A DNA stretch of 54,050 nucleotides from Clostridium sp. CAG:571. Its GTDB lineage: Bacteria; Bacillota; Clostridia; TANB77; CAG-508. Where the stretch lies: NCBI GenBank assembly GCA_000434015.1, contig HF999521.1, forward strand, positions 1 through 54,050, in the 5' to 3' direction. The notes beneath the pieces were generated by a model. It was not told the DNA's origin. It did no database searches and saw only the letters and a list, made by a program, of their open reading frames with translations. A program made the translations under genes and the position numbers. Shown here piece by piece: positions 45,601 through 54,050 of the stretch; the first letter of the stretch is position 1, and each line of letters begins with the position of its first letter.

Positions 45601-48600
45601 TAATACAATGTATCGTTATAGAATAATAGAAGAGAAAGTTCCAGAAACTTACAGCACATCTGTAAGAGAAGTAATCGTAAAAATTAAAGTAGATAGTAAT
45701 GGTGTTGCACAGGCTACAATAGAAAAATGGAATGATTCTACATGGAATAGTGTAATTGGTAAAAAATATACATACATAACAGATAAGGGAAATAACAATA
45801 TACTATTAACAGTAAAAAATGAACCAATAGCTAAATATAATTTAAAACTTATAAAAGTTAATGAAGCTACAGGAAAGCAGATTACAGATAAAACTGATTT
45901 TAGTGTGTTAGATAAAGATCAGATATATCATAGAGTATCAACTGGACTTGGATATACAGGAATGATAGCTAATGATATAAAAATAACAACAGATAAAGGA
46001 GAAGATACATATGTTATTTCTGAAATAACACCACCAGAGGGATATATAAAAATTACAGACTTTGATTTAATAATTAGACTTAAAAAAGGTATTTCTTCAG
46101 ATAGAAGCAATTATGCAATTACAAAATACGAAAAGATACTTTCACAAAGAAGTGCTTCAGCTAGTACTGAAAAACAAAGAGAAATATTAGAAAAAGCAAC
46201 AATTGAGCCTGATAAAAATGATGCAAATACAATAATAGTAAGTTTCCCAAATGAAAAATTAGAAGGTAAATACTATTTGAATTTAAATAAAGTAGATACT
46301 GATGGAAATACAATAAATGACAAAGAAGCAACTTTCATTGTTAATGGAGATGAAAAGGTTACCAAAAAAGGATTTTTATCAATCGATGAAGGAAAAGGTT
46401 TTGATATAACAAGTAAAAATCAAAATGATAAGTATGTAATAAATGAATCACTAGCACCAGAAGGTTATTTCAAGTTTGAAGGAAAAATTACTTTGGATGT
46501 TAAAGTGAAAGAACAAGATGGGGCATATAAGTTAGATTCTAATAAAACAACATTAATTGTTGAAGAAAATGGTACAACTTATCAAGTAAGTAAAAATGAT
46601 GATTCAAAACAAGTAATGTTTACAATAAATGAAGATACAGGACACATAAACATTAAAGTAAAAAATCCTAAATTAACAGGTAAATATAAAATACAAGTAA
46701 AGAAAAGAGATGCAAATAATCCAAGCCAAGCAATACAAGGGGTAGTATTTAATGGATTAAATCCAAAACAAATCTCTACTGGTGATAAAGTAACAGCTGG
46801 AGATGAAGGTATAGCAGTATTATGGGATGAGGTAGAAATATCTAAACCAAATAGTAATGGAGATATTTATACTATTAAAGAAAAATCTGTTCCAGAAGGA
46901 TATACAAAGATTGAAGATCATCAACTAATTGTAAGAGTTAAAACTGGAGTTTCTGATGATGGAAAATCTTACGTTGTAAAAGATGCAACAGTTTCTATAA
47001 ATCAAATGAAATCTTCAGAAAATACAAAACAAGAAAGCGAAATGCTAGAAAAAGGATTAGATATTAAAGTTGATGATAAGACTCAAACAATAACAGTTAC
47101 AGTTCCAAATCAAAAAACTACAAAGTATAATTTGGAAATTAATAAAGTTGATGCAGAAGTATCAAGCGAATATTTAAATAAAGCAAGATTTACAATTAAT
47201 GGTCCTAATGGAAATATACAAACAGATAAAGCTTTACAAAGAACTACAGATGATGAACCAACTGGTAGATTTGTAAAAGAAGAAAGCGGTGTAAGAGTTA
47301 ATAAGACTTATACATATACGATAGAAGAAACATATGCACAAGATTTATATGAAAATGTATTTAAGGATTTCAGAATAAAATTAGAAGTAGCAATTGATAA
47401 AAATGGAAAAGTAGATAAAGAAAATACAGTAGTAAAAGTAGAACCAAAAGATCTAAATAATACATCTGGATTAGCCAAGGCAGTGGATATGGTAAAAGAT
47501 GGATTAAGTATTAATGAAGAGACTAATACAGTTACTCTAAATATTAAAAATCCACAAACCACACGAGACTATTCTTTGAGTTTATTTAAACATGAACTTG
47601 GAGATAAAAATAAAGAAATATCAGGTGTAAAATTCAATATTGAAAGAAAACAAAGAGATGATGATGGGTGGACTGTAATAAATGATTCACTTATTACAGA
47701 TAGTAGTAAAGAAGAAAAAATTGATAGCCAAGAAAAAGTAAAATTAGGCACAACATATTATTATCAAGTAGAAGAAAAAGAAAAACCAAACAAAAACTAT
47801 GTAAACAAAATTAAAAAAGCAGTATTAAAAATAGTTGTTGATGAGGATGGAACTGTTAAAGGAGAAATTATTAGTGTAGTAGAAGAAGGCAAAACTGAAA
47901 CAACAAAATATGATGCAAATACATATGGAAAATATATAGAATTAGTAAAAGATTCAGGGAATGAAAATAAATTTGTTTTAAAAATTGCAAATAGTATTTC
48001 ATACCATATGACTTTAAGAAAAAGAGCTGATAATAAATCAACAACAGATATAACTGGATGTAAAATATTAGAAGGCGGAACATTTAAAATAGATAAAATT
48101 TCTAGAAATTCTAGAGGACAAATAAGTACTACAGAAATATATAAAGGTTCAGCAACATGGGATTTTGCAGATATAGAAGCTGTTCCAAATTCTGTGTATG
48201 AATATTACATTCAAGAAACAAATGCACCAGAAGGATTTAATAATGATTTCGAAAACATTAAAGTGCACTTAACTATAAGAATAGATGCTAATGGAAATGT
48301 AGCAGATGTTGGAAGAAATGGAACAAATGTTGATTTTGAATCTGTAGATGGAACACAATTACAAGATAAGATAAAAACATTATTGTATAGTAAATGTGTA
48401 TTAGAAGTAGAAGATAATACTATTACTATAAATATGAAAGACTCAGAGATTGTAAAAGAGCCAGAAAAATATGGATTCCAAATTGTAAAAGTTGATAAAG
48501 ATAATGTAGAGAAAAAACTTGAAGGTGTAGAATTTAGAGTTAGAATGCGTGCAGGAAATGCAGCAGATTGGATAGCATATGATACTAACTCTGATGAGCC

Positions 48601-51600
48601 AGGAACACAAAATCCTGTAACTAATTCAAATGGTGTAATTAATATTCAAGATATTGAACTTGTAACAGGTGGAAAAGATATATTCCAACTTGATGAAGTA
48701 AAAGGAAAAGATGGATATAAATTATTATCAGGTGTTACTGTACAAGTAACTATAGATCTAAATGGAGTTACAAATGTTAAACAAATTACAGAAGATCATA
48801 TTAAAGTAGAATTAATTGGTGAAAATGCAGCAAGTTATCCAGAAGGCTATATGACAACTAATATTACTAATGATGGAATGATTCAAATAATTGTTCCAAA
48901 TCAGGAAACAAATTTTGAATTTGTTTTAAATAAAAAAGATGAAAAAGGAAATTTAATTACAGCAGATAGAAGTGAAAATGGTAAGTTAGATGGAGCAGCA
49001 ATAAGAGTAAGAGAACAAGAATCAGATAAGATTATTGTACCAGATGTTATTTTAGAAGATGGTACAACAAGTAGAACTATAAGCTGTATGCAAAATAAAA
49101 CATATACATACTTAATAGATGAAACTCAAAATAAAACAGGTTATAAAAACTGTATATCAGGATATTTTGTAGTATTACAAGTAGTAACAGATGAAAAAGG
49201 AGAAGTAAAAGATACAAATCCAGATGATCCAAATGATACAAATTACACTAGAGTTTCTATTGTAAAAGTAAATCCACATACACCTGTAACTGAAGAAGAA
49301 GCAAAATCTTGTGTAAGTGTAAGTGTTGGATGGGTAAATGGAAAAAGACAAGTTACATTAGATATTAAAAACCCATTTGTATATAATTTAAAACTAAAGA
49401 AAGTTGATTCAAATAAAAAAGAATTAGATAAAGCAGTTTTAAAAGCAACAATAAAAGGTGGCAATACTTATACAATGAATAAAGTATCTAATATGGAAAT
49501 ACCACAAATAGAAATAGCTGATAATGAAACACAAACATGGTATATTAGAGAAGAAAATGTAGAAGCACCTTACTATAATATTTTAGGAAGTAACAAATAT
49601 ATACAAATAGATGTTACAAGAGTTAGTGGAACATTAAAAGTTAAAGATTATGCAATTTATGATAATGAATCAGGAATGGTTAGCAAAAATAATGAAATAT
49701 ATAAATATATTAACGTAGAAGATCCTGTAGTAGTTGGAAGTGAATATATAATTAATGTTACTATAGAAAATCCAATGCAATATAAATATAAGTTAACAAA
49801 AACAAAGACAGATCCAAATAAAACAGAATTGGGTGGAGCTACAGTTAAAGTAAATGAAAAAACTGTTATAGATGGAGGAAATTCAAGTTACGAAGTTTCT
49901 GAAATTGTAAAATTAGGGGAAGAAAGACATTATATGATAAGTGAGACATCAACTACAGCAAATCATGTTAATATATTAGAAAACAAATTTGCAGTTGTTT
50001 TAGTTCGTATGTCAGAACAAGGAGAAATAAGTGTTGTTCAAAAATTAATTTATGAGATTACTAGTGTAGGAGCAGTTCTTCTACCACAAACAGATGAAGT
50101 ATATGATTATTTAACAATAGATATAACAAGAGGTTCTGATGGAATACAAGTTGTTGATATAAAACTAGAAAACCCAGCAAAATACAAATTTGAATTAACA
50201 AAAGTAAAATCAGATGAAGAAAAGACTGAATTATCAGGAGCTGTATTAACAGTAAATGGTAAAGAAGCAATTAGTGATGGAAAATCAAAATATAACATTA
50301 CAGAGAAGATTAATATAGGTCAAACAAAGAGCTATATAATAAAAGAATCATCAACAATAACAAACCATATTAATGTATTAAAAGATAAATTTATTGTATT
50401 GGTTGTTAGATTAGATGAACAAGAAAAACTAAGCATTGTAACACAATCAGCTTTTGATATATCTAGCGGAACAGCTGTTACAGCATCTCCTGATGTATGG
50501 AACTATGTAGATGTATATTTTGAAGAAGAAAATGGTGTTCAAATATTAAAAGTTGATGTTGTTAACCCAGTAGAATATAAATTTAAAGTTATGAAAACTA
50601 AATCAGATAAAGCTTCTACACCATTATCTGGTGCAACTATTACAATAAATGGTGAACCACTAATAAAAGATGGACTATCTAGTTATGAAATTACAAAATC
50701 AATTAAGATTGGTGAAAAACAAACATTTTATGTAAGAGAGAATGCAACAAAACCAGGGTATAAGAATATATTAGAAAATAAATATTTATTATTTAATATA
50801 GTATTAACAGAAGATGAAAAGATAGAAATAGAGAGTAAGGCAATTTTTGATACATCAGGCAAAGCTCCAACAGTGGTTTCAAGTGATGACCCTGTATATG
50901 ATTATGTTGATGTTTATATGTCAGCAGATTCTAATGGTGTTCAAACAGTTAATATAAAAATAATAAATCCATTAGAAACTAAATTTAGACTTGTAAAAGT
51001 AACATCAGATGGAAAAACTGAGTTAAATGGAGCAAAAGTTACAGTAAATGGTGATGAAGTTATAAAAAATGGAAATAGCTCATATGAAACTACAGAAACA
51101 ATGAAGATTGGAGATACAAGAGTATATAATATAGATGAGTTAGAAACAGTAGCTGGTCATATTAATATTTTGGAAAACAAGCAATTAGTTGTTATTACTA
51201 GAATGTATGAAGATGAAAAATTACATATAGTAGATACAATGATTATAGATAAAAAGACTAGAAAAACTTTAGAAGATAGTAGACCAGAATATAAGTATAT
51301 TACTACTAATATAACTACAGAAAATGAGGTACAAACAGTACAAGTAAATATTATAAACCCAGAAGAATATAATTTTAAATTATACAAAGTGGACAAAGAT
51401 ACAAATGAAAAAATGAATGAAGTTTTCTTTGATATTAAAGTAGTAGATGAACAAAATAATGAAGTTGAACTTAAAGATTCAAAGACTTTTGAGCCTAAAT
51501 CTTTAAAAACATTAAAAACAACTAATATTTCAGGCGTTGACGGTGTAATTTCTATTGATAATATATTAATAGAAAAACCAGGAACATATGACTTCATCAT

Positions 51601-54050
51601 AAAAGAGTATTCTCCAGAATTATATGTAGAAAATGGAGAAATAAGAGTAAGAGTATTTATAACAAATGAAAATGGAAGTTATAAAGTTTCTAATATGAGA
51701 ATTATAGAAGGTGAAGATTCAGTTGAATTTGCTAATAGCAAAGTAATTGAAGATGAACCAGAAACAGTAGAAGTTCAAGTAAATAACGAAAGAATAAAAG
51801 GAAAATATGATTTAGTTATTAACAAATTGGATAACTATACTAAGAAACTTCTAGATGGTTCTAAGTTTAATATTACTGTAGAAAGAGATGGAAAAGAATC
51901 TGAACTTTATAAATCAAATGATGATGTAAAATCTAAAGATGTAATTATTCCAAGTGAAGTAGAAGTAAAAAACGGTAATTTGGTAATTAGAGATATTAGA
52001 ATAGAAAAACCAGAAACATATATTATAAAAATAAAAGAAACAAAAGCTCCAGAAACATATTTAGAATTAGAAGAAGAAATTAAATTAAAAGTAACAACAG
52101 GAATTGAAGGAGAAGGAAAAGAAGCAAGATATGTTATAAAAGATGTAGAAATGATAAGTGGAGACAATAATGGTTTAGTAACAAAATCTAATGTAGAAAA
52201 TAAAATACAATTAGATGTACAAAATGAACAATTTGATTTAAGTTTAAGAAAGAGTATAACAGAAGTAATAGCAAACGAAGGAAAAGAGGACGAAAGAGTA
52301 ACAAAAATTGATAATAGAATTCCAGATCCACAAACAGATGGATTAAAGAATAAAACAGCAACAACAGCAGTATATAATCATACAAAACAACCAATTAGAG
52401 TTTATGCTGGAAATACAGTAATTTACACATTAAGAGTTTATAATGAAGGACAAGTAGATGGATATGCAGAAGAAGTAACAGACCATTTACCAGAGTATTT
52501 GGAATTTGTAAATGATGAATTTAATAGTAGTTATGGTTGGTTATTAGATGAAAAAGATAAATCATTAAGAACAATAAAAACAAATTATTTATCTAAAGCT
52601 GTAAATGCAGAAGATAATTTAATAAAAGCTTTTGATAGAGAAAGCGGAAAATTAGATTATAAAGAGATAAAAATTAAGTGTAAAGTAAAAAGTAATGTAC
52701 CAGTGAAAGAAAAACTAACTAATATTGCAGAAATTACAAAGTATATCGGTAAAAATGGAAGACAAGTAAAAGATAGAGACTCATTTAAAAATGTTGAATT
52801 GCCTACAGATGATAAACTATCATCATATAAAGATGATGAAATAAATAAATCATATGTTCCAGGTCAAGAAGACGATGATGACTTTGAAAAAGTACTTGTT
52901 GAAGAATTTGATTTAGCATTAAGAAAATATATCACAAAAGTTGATAATAAAGAAATTACTGATAGAGTTCCAGTATTTAAAATAGATGAAAATGGTAACT
53001 ATGTATATAATCATACAAAAGAGCCAGTATTAGTTGGTGATTCTGATGTTGTAACATATAACATTCGAGTTTATAATGAAGGAACAGTTGCAGGTTATGC
53101 AGAAGAAGTAGAAGATGATATTCCAGAAGGATTAGTATTCTTACCAGATAATGAGACAAATCAAAAATTTGGATGGAAAATGTTAGATGCAAATAAACAA
53201 GAAACAAACGATCCTAAAGAAGCAAAATACATAAGAACAAAATACTTATCAAGTGCTAATAAAGATAATTTATTAAAGGCTTTTGATAAAAATAGTATGA
53301 GTGAACCAGATTCAAAATTTGTACAAGTAGCATTTAAAGTTGATGTGCCAGATGCAACAGATGAAATTATAATTAATAAGGCACAAATTACAGATGACAA
53401 AGATGAAGATGGAAAAGATGTAACAGATAAAGACTCAACACCAAATAAATGGATAGATGGAGAAGATGATCAAGACATTGAGAAAATTAAATTAACATAT
53501 TTTGATCTAGCATTAAGAAAATTCATAACTAAAGTAAATGATACAGAAGTAACAGATAGAGTACCAGTATTTAAAGTAGATGAAAATGGAAAATATGTAT
53601 ATGAACATACAAAAGAGCCAGTAATAGTAAATAATACTAATGTAGTAACATATACTTTAAGAGTTTACAATGAAGGAACAAGAGAAGGATATGCAAAAGA
53701 AATAAAAGATGATATTCCACAAGGATTAGAATTCTTACCAGACAATGAATTAAATAAAGAATATAGATGGATAATGTTAGATGAAGAAGGAAATGAAACA
53801 GATGATGTAACAAAAGCAAAATATATAACAAGTGATTATTTATCAAAAGAACAAGAAAAATCAGAAGGAGAAAACTTATTAAAGGCGTTCGATAAAGAAG
53901 CATATGATGCAGGAAAAATAACAGAACCAGATTATAAAGAAGTACAAGTGTCATTTAAAGTAACAGAACCAAACACTTCTGATAGAATAATAATAAACAA
54001 AGCGCAAATCTCAGATGATAGTGATGAAGATGGAAATGAAGTAACAGATA
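39605..54050 (+). CDS. Giant thioester-domain adhesin (at least 4,815 aa; 3' end outside window)
   Basis: The frame is open from ATG 39605 to the window edge. Residues 8-31 are a signal/anchor helix. A thioester domain follows, with Cys85 (YDGYCMAYG) and Gln174 (VQQMIIWNK). The FDLALRK-type module occurs at about residues 350, 712, 940, 1304, 1699, 4210, 4435 and 4633, each with NEG...EITDYLPxGLEF and an acidic DDDD end. The first copy contains a two-unit DUF4214-like insert (about 466-580). Residues about 1850-4200 are a run of Cna-B/SpaA-like beta domains, including four similar ones at 49776-51360. Such a rod would reach far beyond the wall. Cna-B and pilin-type modules often carry isopeptide bonds; individual Lys-Asn pairs were not assigned. 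Confidence 0.88.
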   Translation, partial: MKKTKRKAILFIVMILAIITVIVGTYIFICARSSKSDITTDIVSLSEEEQIKASISLSLNRNGYKFQNFYMGNFIVNRNLYDGYCMAYGKGIPSGITNKGSAYSWYQSSIYNKLKWFFDNMVVVFQPINDSVYGADLPNEITMYKKNINLLISKYGYSGNIDNLTEKEIFEVQQMIIWNKIQGAGLSISGFSTNQLAMYNALTKGMEDNTNYSSDGTDIVTVTEDEESGLKLSSDGKIGPFKLNNSNGKINKINVENFSGIDGGYTIVDNSGKKIDEYNKYNGTFYIKLNKTLSKGTKYNIKGSVSVKSYKTGVTMYWDNNNGRQPITTYSRDPERSSVDFDSNYFSGYLDLALKKQITQINGVNVDSNVRSLNIDANGLLNNTSVDATYNMRKTPVSVDIGDSVKYEIKIFNESKDLDGYAKEITDYLPDGLKFNISSDVNAKNNWRLYTSDGSEAKWNDEDSKKLIAKLYKQVLNRKETEEQLKKNPDVLTYWNSFRAGRITIEKTISDIINSTEGKNNTSKLTNKKYITLLYNVILGREPDINGLTSNMKYLAENPNGREQLVANFLNSTEFRKLKYSKIPDTELDNVKYITTERLANNKIAKLTNQASLTANSKSVEVELIVKNGASGVLTNIAEITKYGYMDGSNFIEANKAKVDRDSIQGNVTVPSEKTSLENYWGKDGKQKSEPANYPGQQDDDDFEKVKVNKIVDLALKKSIISIGDTNYKRLGEIDVTPLKQGETTANYHINKYVLYATQGDIVTYRIYIFNEGSVDATASEIKDYLPEELEFLPDDELNKSYGWTAETNNETKITTLTTTYLKNRFIDKYTKQMQEYDVDPNCAFVDVRCKVKDDAKPDKRLVNIAEINEYQTSGATLTKDVDSGTKQNGSVKLPTIAAWENYVTKYNINDMDKNGYYVFYGQEDDDDYDSLTVRKNKKFDLALRKFITGVNDEGITNRVPNVDEQSYAELLLRNTALYKHTKEAVEVNNGDVITYTIRVYNEGEKAGKATEITDYLPEGLEFYSSEVDGINYGWSVVEGTNGKEIKTSYLADKNFIVAAESYDVFKNDGYADVKVKCKVNLQNTNQTVYLTNRAEITAHIDEDGNVQREGLDRDSTPKDVKDKHVADMLNYDSSITYDSNKYYPGYDDDDDKETVFVKQTTNFSINLLKVSKKQLDDNTPTALNGAKFTLAEVNPDNMDEVINNLAPITTGNSQMQIISRDNCKIGSTYLYKLQETEAPDGFNILIDIPIYIQVTINEDGSFDTARTRILYNAENGSDVSEFYRFAIEGNNINIRIANEEKGFDLALRKYITGIERDGITSEVKNRIPDLNVFSLVMWKRNGTAGYYHTKEAVAVKKDDIITYTISVYNEGFVKGYATEITDYLPSGLEYINNDFNRNNGWSGTKNSDGTTTVKTTKLANTLLNENQLQNYLLNSPTTTWKTSVQIQCKVVNDPKYEVQYLTNRAEITQDKAVSIDDNGNETVLNVTDRDSKPNNVKAEHSADMLDYDSNITYDSNEYYPGYEDDDDKETVKIEPITDIEFKLKKVDNITREELEGAVFNIEPVSDSKITSIVDSNGNEISKDSDGNITIPIGGAIIKATGVDVGRGYAYNIREMKAPDKHKKVVDNMVIVVNVDKEGKSSAEIGAMSVYEISNKNGHEVEELKRYDNVGEGTEDKVTVKKENNEIVVTVANKNTDTFDLALRKFITNVNDTELTKENSRVPTFSITSQVALNSKGTANYYHKKDAVTVKNGDIVTYTIRVYNESDIKGKVAEITDYLPKGLEFYSSEVDGVNYDWKVTKNNDGTTTLKTNYLKNTELEKNQLMEQLVGLQTTGWFADVKLKCKVTEDSGYTIKYLTNRAEITAHEDERGNKYGEYYGETKNTDRDSLPDTIKNTLNLDNYYKENVLDKENLSYYPGAQDDDDFETLQIEPVTDISFNIEKRNFLNNLKLTDGITFKIEEINPDIDIWNGINDKDILSSKTVDIVGEGNIDIKTKVAYNTMYRYRIIEEKVPETYSTSVREVIVKIKVDSNGVAQATIEKWNDSTWNSVIGKKYTYITDKGNNNILLTVKNEPIAKYNLKLIKVNEATGKQITDKTDFSVLDKDQIYHRVSTGLGYTGMIANDIKITTDKGEDTYVISEITPPEGYIKITDFDLIIRLKKGISSDRSNYAITKYEKILSQRSASASTEKQREILEKATIEPDKNDANTIIVSFPNEKLEGKYYLNLNKVDTDGNTINDKEATFIVNGDEKVTKKGFLSIDEGKGFDITSKNQNDKYVINESLAPEGYFKFEGKITLDVKVKEQDGAYKLDSNKTTLIVEENGTTYQVSKNDDSKQVMFTINEDTGHINIKVKNPKLTGKYKIQVKKRDANNPSQAIQGVVFNGLNPKQISTGDKVTAGDEGIAVLWDEVEISKPNSNGDIYTIKEKSVPEGYTKIEDHQLIVRVKTGVSDDGKSYVVKDATVSINQMKSSENTKQESEMLEKGLDIKVDDKTQTITVTVPNQKTTKYNLEINKVDAEVSSEYLNKARFTINGPNGNIQTDKALQRTTDDEPTGRFVKEESGVRVNKTYTYTIEETYAQDLYENVFKDFRIKLEVAIDKNGKVDKENTVVKVEPKDLNNTSGLAKAVDMVKDGLSINEETNTVTLNIKNPQTTRDYSLSLFKHELGDKNKEISGVKFNIERKQRDDDGWTVINDSLITDSSKEEKIDSQEKVKLGTTYYYQVEEKEKPNKNYVNKIKKAVLKIVVDEDGTVKGEIISVVEEGKTETTKYDANTYGKYIELVKDSGNENKFVLKIANSISYHMTLRKRADNKSTTDITGCKILEGGTFKIDKISRNSRGQISTTEIYKGSATWDFADIEAVPNSVYEYYIQETNAPEGFNNDFENIKVHLTIRIDANGNVADVGRNGTNVDFESVDGTQLQDKIKTLLYSKCVLEVEDNTITINMKDSEIVKEPEKYGFQIVKVDKDNVEKKLEGVEFRVRMRAGNAADWIAYDTNSDEPGTQNPVTNSNGVINIQDIELVTGGKDIFQLDEVKGKDGYKLLSGVTVQVTIDLNGVTNVKQITEDHIKVELIGENAASYPEGYMTTNITNDGMIQIIVPNQETNFEFVLNKKDEKGNLITADRSENGKLDGAAIRVREQESDKIIVPDVILEDGTTSRTISCMQNKTYTYLIDETQNKTGYKNCISGYFVVLQVVTDEKGEVKDTNPDDPNDTNYTRVSIVKVNPHTPVTEEEAKSCVSVSVGWVNGKRQVTLDIKNPFVYNLKLKKVDSNKKELDKAVLKATIKGGNTYTMNKVSNMEIPQIEIADNETQTWYIREENVEAPYYNILGSNKYIQIDVTRVSGTLKVKDYAIYDNESGMVSKNNEIYKYINVEDPVVVGSEYIINVTIENPMQYKYKLTKTKTDPNKTELGGATVKVNEKTVIDGGNSSYEVSEIVKLGEERHYMISETSTTANHVNILENKFAVVLVRMSEQGEISVVQKLIYEITSVGAVLLPQTDEVYDYLTIDITRGSDGIQVVDIKLENPAKYKFELTKVKSDEEKTELSGAVLTVNGKEAISDGKSKYNITEKINIGQTKSYIIKESSTITNHINVLKDKFIVLVVRLDEQEKLSIVTQSAFDISSGTAVTASPDVWNYVDVYFEEENGVQILKVDVVNPVEYKFKVMKTKSDKASTPLSGATITINGEPLIKDGLSSYEITKSIKIGEKQTFYVRENATKPGYKNILENKYLLFNIVLTEDEKIEIESKAIFDTSGKAPTVVSSDDPVYDYVDVYMSADSNGVQTVNIKIINPLETKFRLVKVTSDGKTELNGAKVTVNGDEVIKNGNSSYETTETMKIGDTRVYNIDELETVAGHINILENKQLVVITRMYEDEKLHIVDTMIIDKKTRKTLEDSRPEYKYITTNITTENEVQTVQVNIINPEEYNFKLYKVDKDTNEKMNEVFFDIKVVDEQNNEVELKDSKTFEPKSLKTLKTTNISGVDGVISIDNILIEKPGTYDFIIKEYSPELYVENGEIRVRVFITNENGSYKVSNMRIIEGEDSVEFANSKVIEDEPETVEVQVNNERIKGKYDLVINKLDNYTKKLLDGSKFNITVERDGKESELYKSNDDVKSKDVIIPSEVEVKNGNLVIRDIRIEKPETYIIKIKETKAPETYLELEEEIKLKVTTGIEGEGKEARYVIKDVEMISGDNNGLVTKSNVENKIQLDVQNEQFDLSLRKSITEVIANEGKEDERVTKIDNRIPDPQTDGLKNKTATTAVYNHTKQPIRVYAGNTVIYTLRVYNEGQVDGYAEEVTDHLPEYLEFVNDEFNSSYGWLLDEKDKSLRTIKTNYLSKAVNAEDNLIKAFDRESGKLDYKEIKIKCKVKSNVPVKEKLTNIAEITKYIGKNGRQVKDRDSFKNVELPTDDKLSSYKDDEINKSYVPGQEDDDDFEKVLVEEFDLALRKYITKVDNKEITDRVPVFKIDENGNYVYNHTKEPVLVGDSDVVTYNIRVYNEGTVAGYAEEVEDDIPEGLVFLPDNETNQKFGWKMLDANKQETNDPKEAKYIRTKYLSSANKDNLLKAFDKNSMSEPDSKFVQVAFKVDVPDATDEIIINKAQITDDKDEDGKDVTDKDSTPNKWIDGEDDQDIEKIKLTYFDLALRKFITKVNDTEVTDRVPVFKVDENGKYVYEHTKEPVIVNNTNVVTYTLRVYNEGTREGYAKEIKDDIPQGLEFLPDNELNKEYRWIMLDEEGNETDDVTKAKYITSDYLSKEQEKSEGENLLKAFDKEAYDAGKITEPDYKEVQVSFKVTEPNTSDRIIINKAQISDDSDEDGNEVTD
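49776..51360 (+). repeat. Four tandem beta-domain repeats of about 133 aa in the giant adhesin
   Basis: Units start near 49776, 50185, 50573 and 50980, each about 390-405 bp. Each opens with a KYKFELTKVKSDxxKTELSGA-like strand, then TVNGKEAI.DG.S.YE, a KIGE..xYxIxE stretch and NILENK. DNA identity is moderate, so this is an older duplication than the PGGTQ repeats. Confidence 0.75.

Overview
The window is very AT-rich, uses AGGAGG-type ribosome binding sites and the standard stop codons, and encodes Spo0E-, YqeY- and YfmF/YfmH-type proteins and sortase-type surface proteins. This points to a low-GC Bacillota chromosome, most likely an uncultured, host-associated member of the Clostridia. The species cannot be named from the sequence alone.

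Layout. Positions 1-440 hold the 3' end of an LPXTG surface protein. Positions 500-1894 (minus strand) encode a membrane-anchored WG-repeat protein. Positions 2127-5384 are a stress block: a Tim44-like zinc-ribbon protein, a YdjI-type SPFH protein, Dps and superoxide dismutase. Positions 5464-11686 are housekeeping and envelope genes: GH25-LysM lysozyme, ribosomal protein S21, YqeY, a GT-C-like membrane protein, and the YfmF/YfmH M16 pair. A small Spo0E-like phosphatase follows at 11967.

Positions 12315-32674 are the core of the window, a Gram-positive type IV secretion system (T4SS). It has three VirB2-like pilins, a PrgI/VirB3-like protein, a separate membrane-anchored VirB4-N-like protein, the VirB4 ATPase and three VirB6-like polytopic proteins. 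One VirB6 homologue carries an N-terminal NlpC/P60 hydrolase domain. A very large VirB1-like wall-degrading protein (C39-like, degenerate M23-like and lysozyme-like regions) is split here by a frameshift. Three bitopic, VirB8-like or unassigned proteins end the cluster. No relaxase, coupling ATPase or integrase lies in the window, so conjugation is not demonstrated and a dedicated secretion role is possible.

Positions 32730-34307 hold a D,D-carboxypeptidase with a frameshift in its signal peptide and two tRNAs, Gly(GCC) and Cys(GCA). Positions 34821-54050 encode two adhesins with N-terminal thioester (TQXA) domains. The first is 1,488 aa; the second runs off the window with at least 4,815 codons. 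Both are built from Cna-B/SpaA-like domains and a repeated module beginning FDLALRKFIT. A plausible reading, by inference only, is one envelope locus in which thioester adhesins attach the cell to a surface while the T4SS and its hydrolases breach the wall.
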